Below, piece after piece: positions 27,606 to 35,893 of a stretch of 64,000 nt of DNA (its first letter is position 1; the number at the start of each line of letters is the position of its first letter). Origin of the DNA: Cyclobacteriaceae bacterium. Lineage in GTDB: Bacteria; Bacteroidota; Bacteroidia; Cytophagales; Cyclobacteriaceae. Below the pieces are notes generated by a model that was not told where the DNA came from, did not search any database, and worked only from the letters and a program-made list of their open reading frames with translations. Location of the stretch: assembly GCA_019638285.1 (NCBI GenBank), contig JAHBUB010000017.1:1-64000 (forward strand), read 5' to 3'. Both the position numbers and the translations under genes were made by a program.

Positions 27606-27941
27606 ATGAAAACGTGCAGAGAGAAAAGAAGGGAAAATCTTAAGACTGTTTTGGTCGCATCGGCAATACTGGCAGCGGTAACGCTGTCGCACGTTGCATT
27701 TGCCCAAGATGGATTGGCAGGCATCAATCAGGCTAATCAACAGGTACGAAGCTATTTTGGTGCAGGTACCAATCTGATGTATGCTGTAGGTGCTTTATTG
27801 GGACTGATCGGTGCCGTGAAAGTGTATCAAAAGTGGAATAATGGAGACCCGGATACCGGTAAGGTTGCTGCGGCATGGTTTGGAAGTTGCGTTTTTCTTG
27901 TCGTGGTGACGACCGTTATTCAGGCGTTCTTTGGTGTTTAA
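27606..27941 (+). CDS. traE: TraE-like conjugative transposon protein (DUF4134)
   Basis: A protein of 111 residues. A signal/membrane segment (TVLVASAILAAVTLSHVAFAQ) is followed by two further helices, with the motif NQANQQVRSYFGAGTNLMYAVGALLGLIGAVKVYQKWNNGD, in pieces, typical of DUF4134. It is a small VirB2/3-like membrane component of the mating-pair apparatus. Its place before traF and traG matches CTnDOT. Confidence 0.9.
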   Translation: MKTCREKRRENLKTVLVASAILAAVTLSHVAFAQDGLAGINQANQQVRSYFGAGTNLMYAVGALLGLIGAVKVYQKWNNGDPDTGKVAAAWFGSCVFLVVVTTVIQAFFGV

Positions 27942-27959
27942 AATCTAAAGTATCAGATC

Positions 27960-28388
27960 ATGGAAGCGATACTGAAAGAAAAGCTGTGGACATATATTAT
28001 CGACCACAATCCGGACCTGATGTACGATCTGCAGGAAGAGTATCGTGTTACGGATTATCTGGATGAAAAGGTGGCATCTATTATCCGGGATGTGGAAGAC
28101 CTGATGGATAAGGACCTTCCGTTCGCTACCATTCAGGAAATCTGTGTGGAGCGTATGACTGTAGAACTTCGACCGTCTAAATTCCTGTTCGTAAGGGATA
28201 TTATAAAAATCGAGTTTCCCCTTGCTTATGAAGCTATGACGGAAAGTGGAATGCTCACGTATGAAGTGATCAATCTTATCCGGTTTTGTGAGAAAATCTT
28301 TGATAAGTACGGATTTAGCGAACATACGGTTCACGACAAAAAACTTCGGGCGGCTATTGTAGGTGAAGTTGACTTCTATATAAGCTAA
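27960..28388 (+). CDS. Conjugative-element hypothetical protein between traE and traF
   Basis: A protein of 142 residues, soluble and mostly helical (LWTYIIDHNPDLMYDLQEEY, then VASIIRDVEDLMDKDLPF), with no membrane segment. It is tightly packed in the operon, 18 bp after traE and 25 bp before traF. I do not recognise the family. Confidence 0.7.
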   Translation: MEAILKEKLWTYIIDHNPDLMYDLQEEYRVTDYLDEKVASIIRDVEDLMDKDLPFATIQEICVERMTVELRPSKFLFVRDIIKIEFPLAYEAMTESGMLTYEVINLIRFCEKIFDKYGFSEHTVHDKKLRAAIVGEVDFYIS

Positions 28389-28413
28389 AGCTAAGTGATG
28401 AAAGGATAACAGC

Positions 28414-28743
28414 ATGGAAACATCAATTTATAAAATCAACAAAGGAATCAACAGGAGTATCGAATTCAAAGGCTTGAAGGCACAGTACATCTGGTACCTC
28501 GGTGCTGGCGCGGTTTTACTGCTAGTGCTATTTGCAGTGATGTACTTTATCGGTATTCCATCTCTGGTATGTGTGATCATCACAGTGGTGGTCGGTGCTG
28601 GTGTTGTTGCCAAAGTGTATGCCTTGAGCGCTAAGTACGGAGAGCACGGGCTGATGAAAGAGCTTGCCCGCAAGCAGGTACCCAAGGTAATCAAGCTAAA
28701 GGACAGAAGTCTGTTTTTCGAAGGTAATGCCAAGAAAAAGTAG
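28414..28743 (+). CDS. traF: TraF-like conjugative transposon protein (DUF4133)
   Basis: A protein of 109 residues. The N-terminus YKINKGINRSIEFKGLKAQYI and two adjacent membrane helices (about 28-50 and 52-70) are typical of DUF4133/TraF, a VirB3-like component. The gene sits in the conserved traE-traF-traG order, although two extra paralogs and a methyltransferase gene are inserted before traG. Confidence 0.9.
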   Translation: METSIYKINKGINRSIEFKGLKAQYIWYLGAGAVLLLVLFAVMYFIGIPSLVCVIITVVVGAGVVAKVYALSAKYGEHGLMKELARKQVPKVIKLKDRSLFFEGNAKKK

Positions 28744-28767
28744 TGATCAGCAATAGACTATACGGAA

Positions 28768-29568
28768 ATGGAAAAAGATAGAGAATTGCCAGAAATAGAA
28801 TTTAACGGACACAGATGGCTAGTGGATGTTGAGGAGTATAGGATTGTCAATAAAAAGTATGACTATCACAGCATCTACGCTTATGATATGAATTACAGCG
28901 ACGAGGGATACAGCTTTACGATATGGACGAAGAACAATTCTATTGCAGATCGCAGTCACCCCGAAGAGGAAACGATGATCGTCCGGTTACCGCATTTTAC
29001 AGAGATGGATACCGAGGGTGTTGCGAAAAAATATGGCTTGCCCATTGAAGAAGTTAAAGGTAAAGCAGACTATGAAATCATGGTTGACAAAAGAGCGCAG
29101 ATTGATCGCGTTCAGGGTAGATTAACAACAATGGATCTGGCCGGACATACTTTTTATGTTGATTTTCCGATGCGGATGCTCCGACCGAAAGACAACTTCG
29201 CCTCACCAGGTGTACCGTTCGCTCAGCTCGATCACTTTTTTAATGAGGACACCTATCAGTACGAAGTAGCCTACAATAAACGGTATCAGCGATACGAGCC
29301 GATTGACTTTGAACAGATAATCGACTACCCAAAAGATGTGGTGGTGGTGGCTTTTCCTCCGCTTTGGGAACTTGATCCGATCGGATATGCCCGCAATAGC
29401 AAATTTGAGGCATCTGTATTTCTGGAAGACAGTCCACAGCAAGCGCATTTTGTGGCGAAAATTATCCCGCCAGAAAAATCCTGGATGAAAAACTTGATCA
29501 CCGAAAACCGGAAAAATCAAGGTTTACCAAAACTTCCGCCCAAAAAAGGAAAAGGATTAAAAAAGTAA
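28768..29568 (+). CDS. Conjugative-element hypothetical protein, paralog 1
   Basis: A protein of 266 residues, soluble. It begins with the signature ELPEIEFNGHRWLVDVEEY and later carries HFTEMDTEGVAKKYGLPIEE and YEIMVDKRAQID. The same block occurs in the next gene and, truncated, in a third copy. The C-terminus is basic (PKLPPKKGKGLKK). No enzyme motif was seen. It may bind DNA or another tra protein; the function is unknown. Confidence 0.7.
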   Translation: MEKDRELPEIEFNGHRWLVDVEEYRIVNKKYDYHSIYAYDMNYSDEGYSFTIWTKNNSIADRSHPEEETMIVRLPHFTEMDTEGVAKKYGLPIEEVKGKADYEIMVDKRAQIDRVQGRLTTMDLAGHTFYVDFPMRMLRPKDNFASPGVPFAQLDHFFNEDTYQYEVAYNKRYQRYEPIDFEQIIDYPKDVVVVAFPPLWELDPIGYARNSKFEASVFLEDSPQQAHFVAKIIPPEKSWMKNLITENRKNQGLPKLPPKKGKGLKK

Positions 29569-29595
29569 AGAGCAGCAGACAAAAAACATTTTGAT

Positions 29596-30621
29596 ATGGA
29601 AAACTATAAAGAACTCCCAGAAATTACATTCGGTGGCACAACATGGTTGGTTGATACCGCAGGATTTCAGCTTCTCGAAAAGGGCAACCTTTCAAACAAC
29701 ATAGAAGCAAGTGAGATCATGTACTCACCTATGGGTTATTCATTTCCCTACTCAAAAAGTCGAAGGACTGCAATAACCGACATAGAATTTTTGCACGCAA
29801 ATTATAGCGAAAAGCAATTGAAAAATGATATTATCTATGTGCAGATGCCACAATTTGTGGAAATGGATCTTGAAGGTGTTTCTCGCAAATACGGTTGGTC
29901 TCCAGAAGATCTAGTTGATAAGAAGGACTACGAAATTCTGTTGGACCGTCAGCTTTCTATTGATGCAAAGGAACCATTACGCTGCCTTTTTAATGACATC
30001 ATATTTGAGGAATATCGAGATTCTGGTAAGGCTGTTTTAGAGATCCCAATGGATGAATATTTGAAAAGTCACTTGGTTCTGGTTAAAGAGTTTTTGGACG
30101 AAGTACCGCAGGCAGCCGAGAAGATGGAACAGGATCATCCTGATTTAAAAAAGAGTCTTGATGAAATCTATCATAAGCTGACAAAAGGCGACGAAGGTCG
30201 AACAGCTAAGCAACAAATATCCGATGTAGGTGTAGGATTTGAAAATGCGCTATTTGAATTTGATTTTAAAAATTTTAACCTCATTGAGATCGGAAATCCT
30301 AGCAACATCATAGAGACAACTGAAATGACCGATACCGGATCGGGTTATGAATTTTATTACGACCCAGAGAGAAAAAATATAGCCAATGTGCCGATAGGTT
30401 TCAAAGAAGGACCAGTGGGGCCGTACCTCGTTCGGATAGGCTACTTCACCATTTTACATCCTACACGTATTGCAAAAGCACATAACATCCCACTAGATCA
30501 AGTGATGGGACGAACAGATCGGGAGTTTATTGCTAATCAAAAATTTCGCGAGAGCATGAAACAAAAGCCTAACGATGCACCTCGGCAGGATCGTAGGCGA
30601 AGACGCGGATTAGGAAAATAG
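29596..30621 (+). CDS. Conjugative-element hypothetical protein, paralog 2
   Basis: A protein of 341 residues related to the preceding gene: ELPEITFGGTTWLVDTAGF, FVEMDLEGVSRKYGWSPEDL and YEILLDRQLSID align with it. It also ends in a basic tail (RQDRRRRRGLGK). The second half repeats the theme (FDFKNFNLIEIGNPSNIIE, then HPTRIAKAHNIPLDQVMGR), so the protein itself appears to contain two copies of the domain. The function is unknown. Confidence 0.7.
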   Translation: MENYKELPEITFGGTTWLVDTAGFQLLEKGNLSNNIEASEIMYSPMGYSFPYSKSRRTAITDIEFLHANYSEKQLKNDIIYVQMPQFVEMDLEGVSRKYGWSPEDLVDKKDYEILLDRQLSIDAKEPLRCLFNDIIFEEYRDSGKAVLEIPMDEYLKSHLVLVKEFLDEVPQAAEKMEQDHPDLKKSLDEIYHKLTKGDEGRTAKQQISDVGVGFENALFEFDFKNFNLIEIGNPSNIIETTEMTDTGSGYEFYYDPERKNIANVPIGFKEGPVGPYLVRIGYFTILHPTRIAKAHNIPLDQVMGRTDREFIANQKFRESMKQKPNDAPRQDRRRRRGLGK

Positions 30622-30655
30622 TTTAAAGATTGTTGAACGATGGAAAAAGTGTAGT

Positions 30656-30775
30656 ATGGAAGAGGAAAGACAATTACCAACGGTCGAAATTGAAGGAACC
30701 ACATTCTTGGTAGACGTACATGTGACCATGAATACATGGATTGTCAAGGTTAACAAAAGATTTAAACATATATGA
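30656..30775 (+). pseudogene. Truncated third paralog (39 codons)
   Basis: A short frame starts ERQLPTVEIEGTTFLVDVHV, the same N-terminal signature as the two paralogs upstream, but stops after 39 codons. Its first 22 bases recur 722 bp downstream at the start of traG. It appears to have been cut off when the methyltransferase segment entered or rearranged. Confidence 0.7.
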
Positions 30776-30794
30776 TCATTAATACCGTTAGCAA

Positions 30795-31301
30795 ATGGAA
30801 AATCTGAAAATTAAATTAATTAAGACACCTATTCATCGGTATACTTTTACTGTAAAACCGATTAGGAATTGGGTGGAAGCACAATGCAACGGCAGGGTTT
30901 TAAACCTGTTTGCAGGCCCTACAAAACTATCCGTCGCTGAAATCAGAAATGATATTGATCCCAATATGGTAGCAGATTACCATTTGGACGCCATTGATTT
31001 CTTGCAACAATGGGATGGCGAAAAGTTTGATACGATCATACTTGATCCACCCTATTCGTACCGAAAAAGTATGGAATTGTACAACGGTCATAAAGCGAGT
31101 AGATTCAAACTTGTAAAAGACAGCATACCCATGTGTTTGAAGCACTTTGGAAAAGTAATAACCTTTGGTTACCAAAGTGTTGCAATGGGGAGAACCCGCA
31201 ATTTCGACTTAATCTCCCTGGCGATTTTTAATCACGGTGGCGCGACACATGATACAGTAGCCTGTGTAGAGCAATTTATTCCGGAATTAGCGTATCCCTG
31301 A
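30795..31301 (+). CDS. Small class I DNA methyltransferase (DPPY type)
   Basis: A protein of 168 residues. It has a short SAM-binding motif (VLNLFAGPTKLSVAEIRNDID, residues 35-55) and the catalytic motif IILDPPYSYR (DPPYS at 84-88), as in N6-adenine or N4-cytosine methyltransferases. No target-recognition domain is present, so specificity must come from a small loop or another subunit. It is not usual inside the traF-traG interval. It may protect the element from host restriction (inference). Confidence 0.75.
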   Translation: MENLKIKLIKTPIHRYTFTVKPIRNWVEAQCNGRVLNLFAGPTKLSVAEIRNDIDPNMVADYHLDAIDFLQQWDGEKFDTIILDPPYSYRKSMELYNGHKASRFKLVKDSIPMCLKHFGKVITFGYQSVAMGRTRNFDLISLAIFNHGGATHDTVACVEQFIPELAYP

Positions 31302-31377
31302 TACCAAATTCTGAGGAATTGGAGATGTCAGCTTTTTGAAGCGATCTCAAAACGATAAACAATGGAAAAAGTGCAGT

Positions 31378-32730
31378 ATGGAAAGGAAGTTGAAGGAAAT
31401 TTTTCCGATCATGGATATCGAACATGATTGTATTCTAAGTAAAAAAGGAGATATAACGGTTGTTTTCAAAGCGGAACTCCCCGAAATATTTACCCTGTCC
31501 AATCAGGAATATGAAGCGTTCCATAATATATGGGTTAAAGCTATTCGTGTGCTACCAAAGCACAGTGTTTTCTACAAACAGGATTGGTTTGTGCAGGATA
31601 AGTTTCAGCCGGACTTTGAGAAGGACGATTTGACCTTTCTCAGTCGAAGCACTGAACGCTTTTTCAACGAACGTCCATTTTTGGCACATTCGTGTTATAT
31701 CATGCTTACTAAGATGCCCGCAGGTCGAAAGCCAGCAACATCTTTATTCTCTAATCTGATCCGGAAAACGATCATTCCGGAAGAAACGATCAAGCCCTCA
31801 TTTTTGCAGGACTTTCTGGATTCGGTCGGACAGTTTAAACGGATACTGGAAGACAGCGGTTATACTACATTAACTCAGCTCACATCGAAGGATCTGTATA
31901 GTGACAAAGGTAGGATGGGCTTTATTGAACAGTATCTCAATCTTAATGAAAAAGCAGAAAAGCTGATCATTGGTGATCTGTCCTTCGACGAAGGTCTCCG
32001 TGTAGGTAACAAGTATTGTCAGCTATACTCCTTGGGAGATGTAGAAGATCTTCCCGGTCTATGTAGCAGTCGTGTTACCTATGATAAGTACTCTACAGAC
32101 AAGACAAAGTTTTCAGTAGGATTTACAAGTCCATTGGGGCAATTGCTACCGTGCAATCATATCTATAGCCAGTACATCTTTACCGATGATGCGCAGAAGA
32201 CTATTAAGAATCTGGAAGCTAAAAAGCTAAGATTGCAGTCACTTTCCGCGTACAGTCGTGAGAACTCCATATCGCGAGACGCAACAAATGACTTTCTGAA
32301 TGAAGCGATTTCGGAGCAACGGGCACCCGTGAAATCCCATTTTAATATCCTTGCCTGGACGGAGGAAAAGGAAAATCTGAAGGAAATCAGAAACCAGGTA
32401 TCCTCCGCTCTGGCACAGATTGATGCTTCGGCAAAATTGGAAACGGTTGGAAGTCCGCAGATTTTCTGGGCAGGAATCCCTGGGAATGCAGGTGACTTTC
32501 CGTTGAATGATACCTTTGATACGTTCGCCGAACAATCCACCTGCTTTTTAAATCTGGAAACAGGGTACCGAACCTCAATCAGTCCGGTAGGTCTTCGATT
32601 GGGAGACCGTCTGACCGGAAAACCTGTTCACGTTGATATCTCGGACGAGCCAATGCGAAAGGGTATTTGCACAAATCGGAACAAATTTATTCTTGGCCCG
32701 TCCGGGGTTTGCCGGGCTATTCTTAACTGA
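31378..32730 (+). CDS. traG: TraG conjugation ATPase, N-terminal part (interrupted in Walker A)
   Basis: This is the N-terminal half of the VirB4-like conjugative transposon ATPase TraG. The start chosen at 31378 gives the family beginning MERKLKEIFPIMDIEHDC; an upstream in-frame ATG at 31336 has no support. The 442 residues up to FILGPS match the family through the first part of the P-loop. The frame then enters a foreign 52-nt insert and stops at TGA 32728-32730 after eight unrelated codons (GVCRAILN, the first of them shared glycine). The rest of the ATPase is in the next entry. No other damage is visible in this half. Confidence 0.85.
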   Translation: MERKLKEIFPIMDIEHDCILSKKGDITVVFKAELPEIFTLSNQEYEAFHNIWVKAIRVLPKHSVFYKQDWFVQDKFQPDFEKDDLTFLSRSTERFFNERPFLAHSCYIMLTKMPAGRKPATSLFSNLIRKTIIPEETIKPSFLQDFLDSVGQFKRILEDSGYTTLTQLTSKDLYSDKGRMGFIEQYLNLNEKAEKLIIGDLSFDEGLRVGNKYCQLYSLGDVEDLPGLCSSRVTYDKYSTDKTKFSVGFTSPLGQLLPCNHIYSQYIFTDDAQKTIKNLEAKKLRLQSLSAYSRENSISRDATNDFLNEAISEQRAPVKSHFNILAWTEEKENLKEIRNQVSSALAQIDASAKLETVGSPQIFWAGIPGNAGDFPLNDTFDTFAEQSTCFLNLETGYRTSISPVGLRLGDRLTGKPVHVDISDEPMRKGICTNRNKFILGPSGVCRAILN

Positions 32731-32755
32731 GTAGCCCGGCAAACCCCGACGAACT
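32704..32755. repeat. 52-nt palindromic insertion inside the traG Walker A codons
   Basis: The left arm GGGGTTTGCCGGGCTA (32704-32719) and right arm TAGCCCGGCAAACCCC (32732-32747) are a perfect 16-bp inverted repeat around a 12-nt loop. As RNA the stem could extend by three more pairs, leaving a 6-nt loop. Removing 32704-32755 restores an uninterrupted frame reading GPS-GSGKSFYTNHMV, the canonical TraG P-loop. The length (52) is not a multiple of three and the insert carries stop codons. No target-site duplication is seen beyond the ambiguous GG at both junctions. It may be a small mobile palindrome or a translational-bypass segment. Confidence 0.85.
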
Positions 32756-33922
32756 GGAAGCGGGAAATCGTTCTACACCAATCACATGGTCCGATCTTAC
32801 TACGAGCAAGGTACACATGTTGTTCTGGTTGATGTAGGTCACTCTTACAAAGGTCTATGTGATATGGTAAACGGGTACTACTTTACTTATAGTGAAGAGA
32901 ATCCGATACGTTTTAATCCATTTTACATTGGCGAAGGAGACTCATTGGACACGGAGAAAAAAGAGAGTATCAAGACACTTTTACTGGCACTATGGAAAAA
33001 AGACGATGAAACCTTTAAACGCTCAGAGTATGTTGCCTTGTCCAATGCCATAGGTGGATACTTTGAGCATCTGGAACAGCATCCTGATTTGTTTCCTTGT
33101 TTCGATAGTTTCTATGAGTTTTTAAAAGATGTCTATGTGGATGTACTTTTGAAAGACAATGTGAAAGAAAAGGATTTTGATGTCAACAACTTTCTGTATG
33201 TTCTTCGCCCGTATTACAAAGGCGGCGAGTTCGACTACCTATTGAATGCAACCGAGAATTTAAACCTTCTGAACGAGAAACTGATTGTATTTGAGTTGGA
33301 CAATATTAAAGACCATCCGATTCTGTTCCCAACTGTGACGATCATTATCATGCAGGTCTTCATCAATAAGATGCGGAAGCTAAATGGGATAAGAAAAATG
33401 ATCCTGATTGAAGAAGCCTGGAAAGCGCTGATGAAAGAGGGATTCGCTGAGTACATCAAGTATCTCTTTAAAACGGTCCGTAAATATTTCGGTGAAGCGG
33501 TGGTCGTGACACAGGAAGTTGATGATATTATTTCGTCACCTATCGTCAAACAGGCGATCGTTAATAACTCCGATTGTAAGATCCTTCTTGACCAATCGAA
33601 GTATCAGAACAAATTTGATCAAATACAGGAATTGCTGGGACTTACAGACAAAGAACGTGCACTTGTGCTCTCAGTTAATAAGGCTAATGATCCAACTAAA
33701 AAGTACAAAGAGGTCTTTATCAGCTTAGGCGGTGTACTTTCTAAAGTCTACCGGGTAGAAGTGTCGCTTGAAGAATATCTGGCATACACCACGGAACAGT
33801 CAGAAAAAGTAAAGGTGATGGAATATGCCGAAAAATTCGGTGGGGACATCCGAAAAGGCATTTCCGCTTTAGCAGATGAATGGCGGGAAAAGAGTAATAA
33901 CCAATCAAAAGAAAGAGCATGA
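32756..33922 (+). CDS. traG: TraG conjugation ATPase, C-terminal part
   Basis: From GGA at 32756 the frame reads GSGKSFYTNHMVRSYYEQG and continues for 388 residues without damage. It includes the Walker B region (NGIRKMILIEEAWKAL) and the late motif FGEAVVVTQEVDDIIS. Together with the 442 residues before the insert this makes about 830, a normal TraG length. The first ATG in this frame (32786) lies after Walker A, so independent translation would give an ATPase without its nucleotide-binding loop. The stop overlaps the ATG of the next tra gene by 4 bp. Confidence 0.85.
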   Translation, partial: GSGKSFYTNHMVRSYYEQGTHVVLVDVGHSYKGLCDMVNGYYFTYSEENPIRFNPFYIGEGDSLDTEKKESIKTLLLALWKKDDETFKRSEYVALSNAIGGYFEHLEQHPDLFPCFDSFYEFLKDVYVDVLLKDNVKEKDFDVNNFLYVLRPYYKGGEFDYLLNATENLNLLNEKLIVFELDNIKDHPILFPTVTIIIMQVFINKMRKLNGIRKMILIEEAWKALMKEGFAEYIKYLFKTVRKYFGEAVVVTQEVDDIISSPIVKQAIVNNSDCKILLDQSKYQNKFDQIQELLGLTDKERALVLSVNKANDPTKKYKEVFISLGGVLSKVYRVEVSLEEYLAYTTEQSEKVKVMEYAEKFGGDIRKGISALADEWREKSNNQSKERA

Positions 33923-34599
33923 AAAGGTATGTAAGAAAAGTAGGGATGGTAATAGCTTTTACACTGTTGTTGGTAATACCGACTCAATCTGCACATGCGG
34001 GAATTATTGAGATTATCAAGCAAATCATTGTAAAAGTGATCAAGGCTGCGGACCTGGAAATCCAAAAACAGCAGAATAAACAGATAGACCTTCAGAATGC
34101 ACAGAAACAGTTGGAAAATGAAATGGCAAAGCGAAAGCTAAAAGAGATTGCCGACTGGATGCAGAAGCAAAAGGAACAGTATGAGAAGTACTTTGATGAA
34201 CTGAAAAAAGTCAAAGCAATCATAGCCGATTACCAGCGGGTACGGAGCATCATGCAGATGCAGACGCAGATCATAAACGAACATAACCGTGTCTGGAACC
34301 TGATTCGAAGTGATGACAACTTTACGCCGCAGGAACTGCGGTACATGGAGCAGGTTTATTCCGGCATGTTAAAACAGACTCTCAGCAATGTCAGGCAGCT
34401 GCGTCTGGTGATTACGTCGTACAGCACCAAAATGAGCGATGCAAAACGGATGGAGATCGCTAATATCGCTGCAGAAGAAGTACAACGGAGTTATGACGAT
34501 CTGCGAATATTCAATAATCAAAATCTGAGTTTGGGGATCAGTAGAGCAAAAGAGCTTCAGCAGACCGCTAAACTCAAAAGTTTGTATGGAATCAATTAA
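33919..34599 (+). CDS. TraI-like conjugative transposon protein 1
   Basis: A protein of 226 residues. A signal peptide (MVIAFTLLLVIPTQSAHA) is followed by a long coiled coil (about 45-110, rich in Q/K/E) and a helical tail with FTPQELRYMEQVYSGML. It resembles the TraI/DUF4141 periplasmic component (VirB5-like) found between traG and traJ. The start overlaps the traG stop (ATGA), so expression is coupled. It is the first of three similar proteins in a row. Confidence 0.8.
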   Translation: MKRYVRKVGMVIAFTLLLVIPTQSAHAGIIEIIKQIIVKVIKAADLEIQKQQNKQIDLQNAQKQLENEMAKRKLKEIADWMQKQKEQYEKYFDELKKVKAIIADYQRVRSIMQMQTQIINEHNRVWNLIRSDDNFTPQELRYMEQVYSGMLKQTLSNVRQLRLVITSYSTKMSDAKRMEIANIAAEEVQRSYDDLRIFNNQNLSLGISRAKELQQTAKLKSLYGIN

Positions 34600-34608
34600 A
34601 TCGAGTAT

Positions 34609-35226
34609 ATGAAAAAGATAGCGAGTTTGGTACTTATGATAGTATTCACAAGTACCGCATACAGTCAAAAGTCAAAGGAACTCCAGGTTCTTATCCAACA
34701 GATTGCCAAGTTGAAACTGCAATATGAGTACGTTAAGAAAGGTTACGAAATTGCAGAAGACGGACTCAATACGATCAGTAACTGGACAAATGGTGAATAC
34801 GCTTTGCATAAAGATCATTTCAAATCACTGCGAAACGTGAATCCCAATATCCGCAATATGGATAAAGTGGAGATCACCAGAGAATTGTTTAATACGATCG
34901 AACGGCAATTTAACAGTACCCGTTCCGAGGCAGCAAGCAGTGGAATGTTTGCTCCCCAGGAAATTCAATACTTCAAGCAGGTTTACGACAAACTAATGAT
35001 TGATTGCCGACAAACGATAACGCGGTTAAATGATATAACCAGCAATAATCGGTATGAGATGACAGACGATCAACGAATGCGACGAGTTGAAGAATTACAC
35101 GACCGGATGACCGACAACTATATGTTTACAAACAGTTTCTGTGGAGATATCAAAGCTATGCAGGAAACACGCAGACGGCATAAGGAAGAGATTAAAGCTG
35201 TACGACAAATGTTCGGCAGTAATTAA
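34609..35226 (+). CDS. TraI-like conjugative transposon protein 2
   Basis: A protein of 205 residues, exported (signal MKKIASLVLMIVFTSTAYSQ) and helical. It shares the pattern LQVLIQQIAKLKLQYEYVKKGYEI ... FAPQEIQYFKQVYDKLM with its two neighbours. It is a tandem paralog of the TraI-like proteins, probably part of the periplasmic or surface section of the transfer channel. Such proteins are sometimes labelled TerB-like in annotation; nothing here supports tellurite resistance. Confidence 0.75.
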   Translation: MKKIASLVLMIVFTSTAYSQKSKELQVLIQQIAKLKLQYEYVKKGYEIAEDGLNTISNWTNGEYALHKDHFKSLRNVNPNIRNMDKVEITRELFNTIERQFNSTRSEAASSGMFAPQEIQYFKQVYDKLMIDCRQTITRLNDITSNNRYEMTDDQRMRRVEELHDRMTDNYMFTNSFCGDIKAMQETRRRHKEEIKAVRQMFGSN

Positions 35227-35245
35227 TAACCAAAAATATTACGTG

Positions 35246-35887
35246 ATGAAGAAGTTAGCATTGAATACGATCATATGGGCTGTTATGATATTCGTTCCCG
35301 TAGCGAATGTTTCAGCACAAAGTCAGGAGATCGCACAGCTTGCCTTAAATGTGCAGAAACTGAAACAGCTCAAAGACATTTTGAAGCAGATTAAGGATGG
35401 TTACGAAATTCTGTATAAAGGGTACAATACCATAAAAGATATTGCTGAAGGAAATTACAAGGTGCATAAAACTCATCTGGACGGCTTACTGAATGTAAGC
35501 TCTACGGTAAAAGATTACCAGCGCATCAAGACCATTGTACAATACCAGTATGCACTTGTCAATGAATACCGGACCGCTTATAATCGCTTTGGGAGCAGTG
35601 GTAACTTTAAACCACAGGAATTGACCTACATGGCGAATGTGTATAACAATCTGCTGAATCAAAGTCTGAAAGATCTGGAAGAATTGACAACAATACTGAC
35701 GAGTGGAAAAACCCGGATGTCGGATGATGAAAGATTACAGGCAATTGATCGGGTTTTCTACGAAATGGAGGAAAAGCTAAGTTTTTTACGTGATTTCAAT
35801 AACAGCACAAGTGTTCTTTCCCTAAAGAGGGCTCGTGAAAAAGCGGATGCTAAAGCTGTTGGAATACTTCACGGTACACAAAATTAA
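35246..35887 (+). CDS. TraI-like conjugative transposon protein 3
   Basis: A protein of 213 residues from the ATG at 35246. The longer frame from 35141 overlaps the previous gene and lacks a signal peptide at its start. The signal peptide (NTIIWAVMIFVPVANVSAQ) is followed by the paralog pattern IAQLALNVQKLKQLKDILKQ ... FKPQELTYMANVYNNLL. It is the third and last copy of the family before traJ. Confidence 0.78.
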   Translation: MKKLALNTIIWAVMIFVPVANVSAQSQEIAQLALNVQKLKQLKDILKQIKDGYEILYKGYNTIKDIAEGNYKVHKTHLDGLLNVSSTVKDYQRIKTIVQYQYALVNEYRTAYNRFGSSGNFKPQELTYMANVYNNLLNQSLKDLEELTTILTSGKTRMSDDERLQAIDRVFYEMEEKLSFLRDFNNSTSVLSLKRAREKADAKAVGILHGTQN

Positions 35888-35893
35888 TGTCCT

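Larger units (their letters stand above)
30640..31383 (+). repeat. 22-bp direct repeats flanking the methyltransferase segment
   Basis: ATGGAAAAAGTGTAGTATGG and the next two bases (30640-30661) recur with one mismatch at 31362-31383, where the second copy overlaps the traG start. The repeats enclose the truncated paralog and the methyltransferase gene. Confidence 0.75.

Noticed and set aside
32163..32540. Minus-strand open frames opposite traG
   Set aside because: They mirror the codon structure of the real plus-strand gene and have no motifs or start context.
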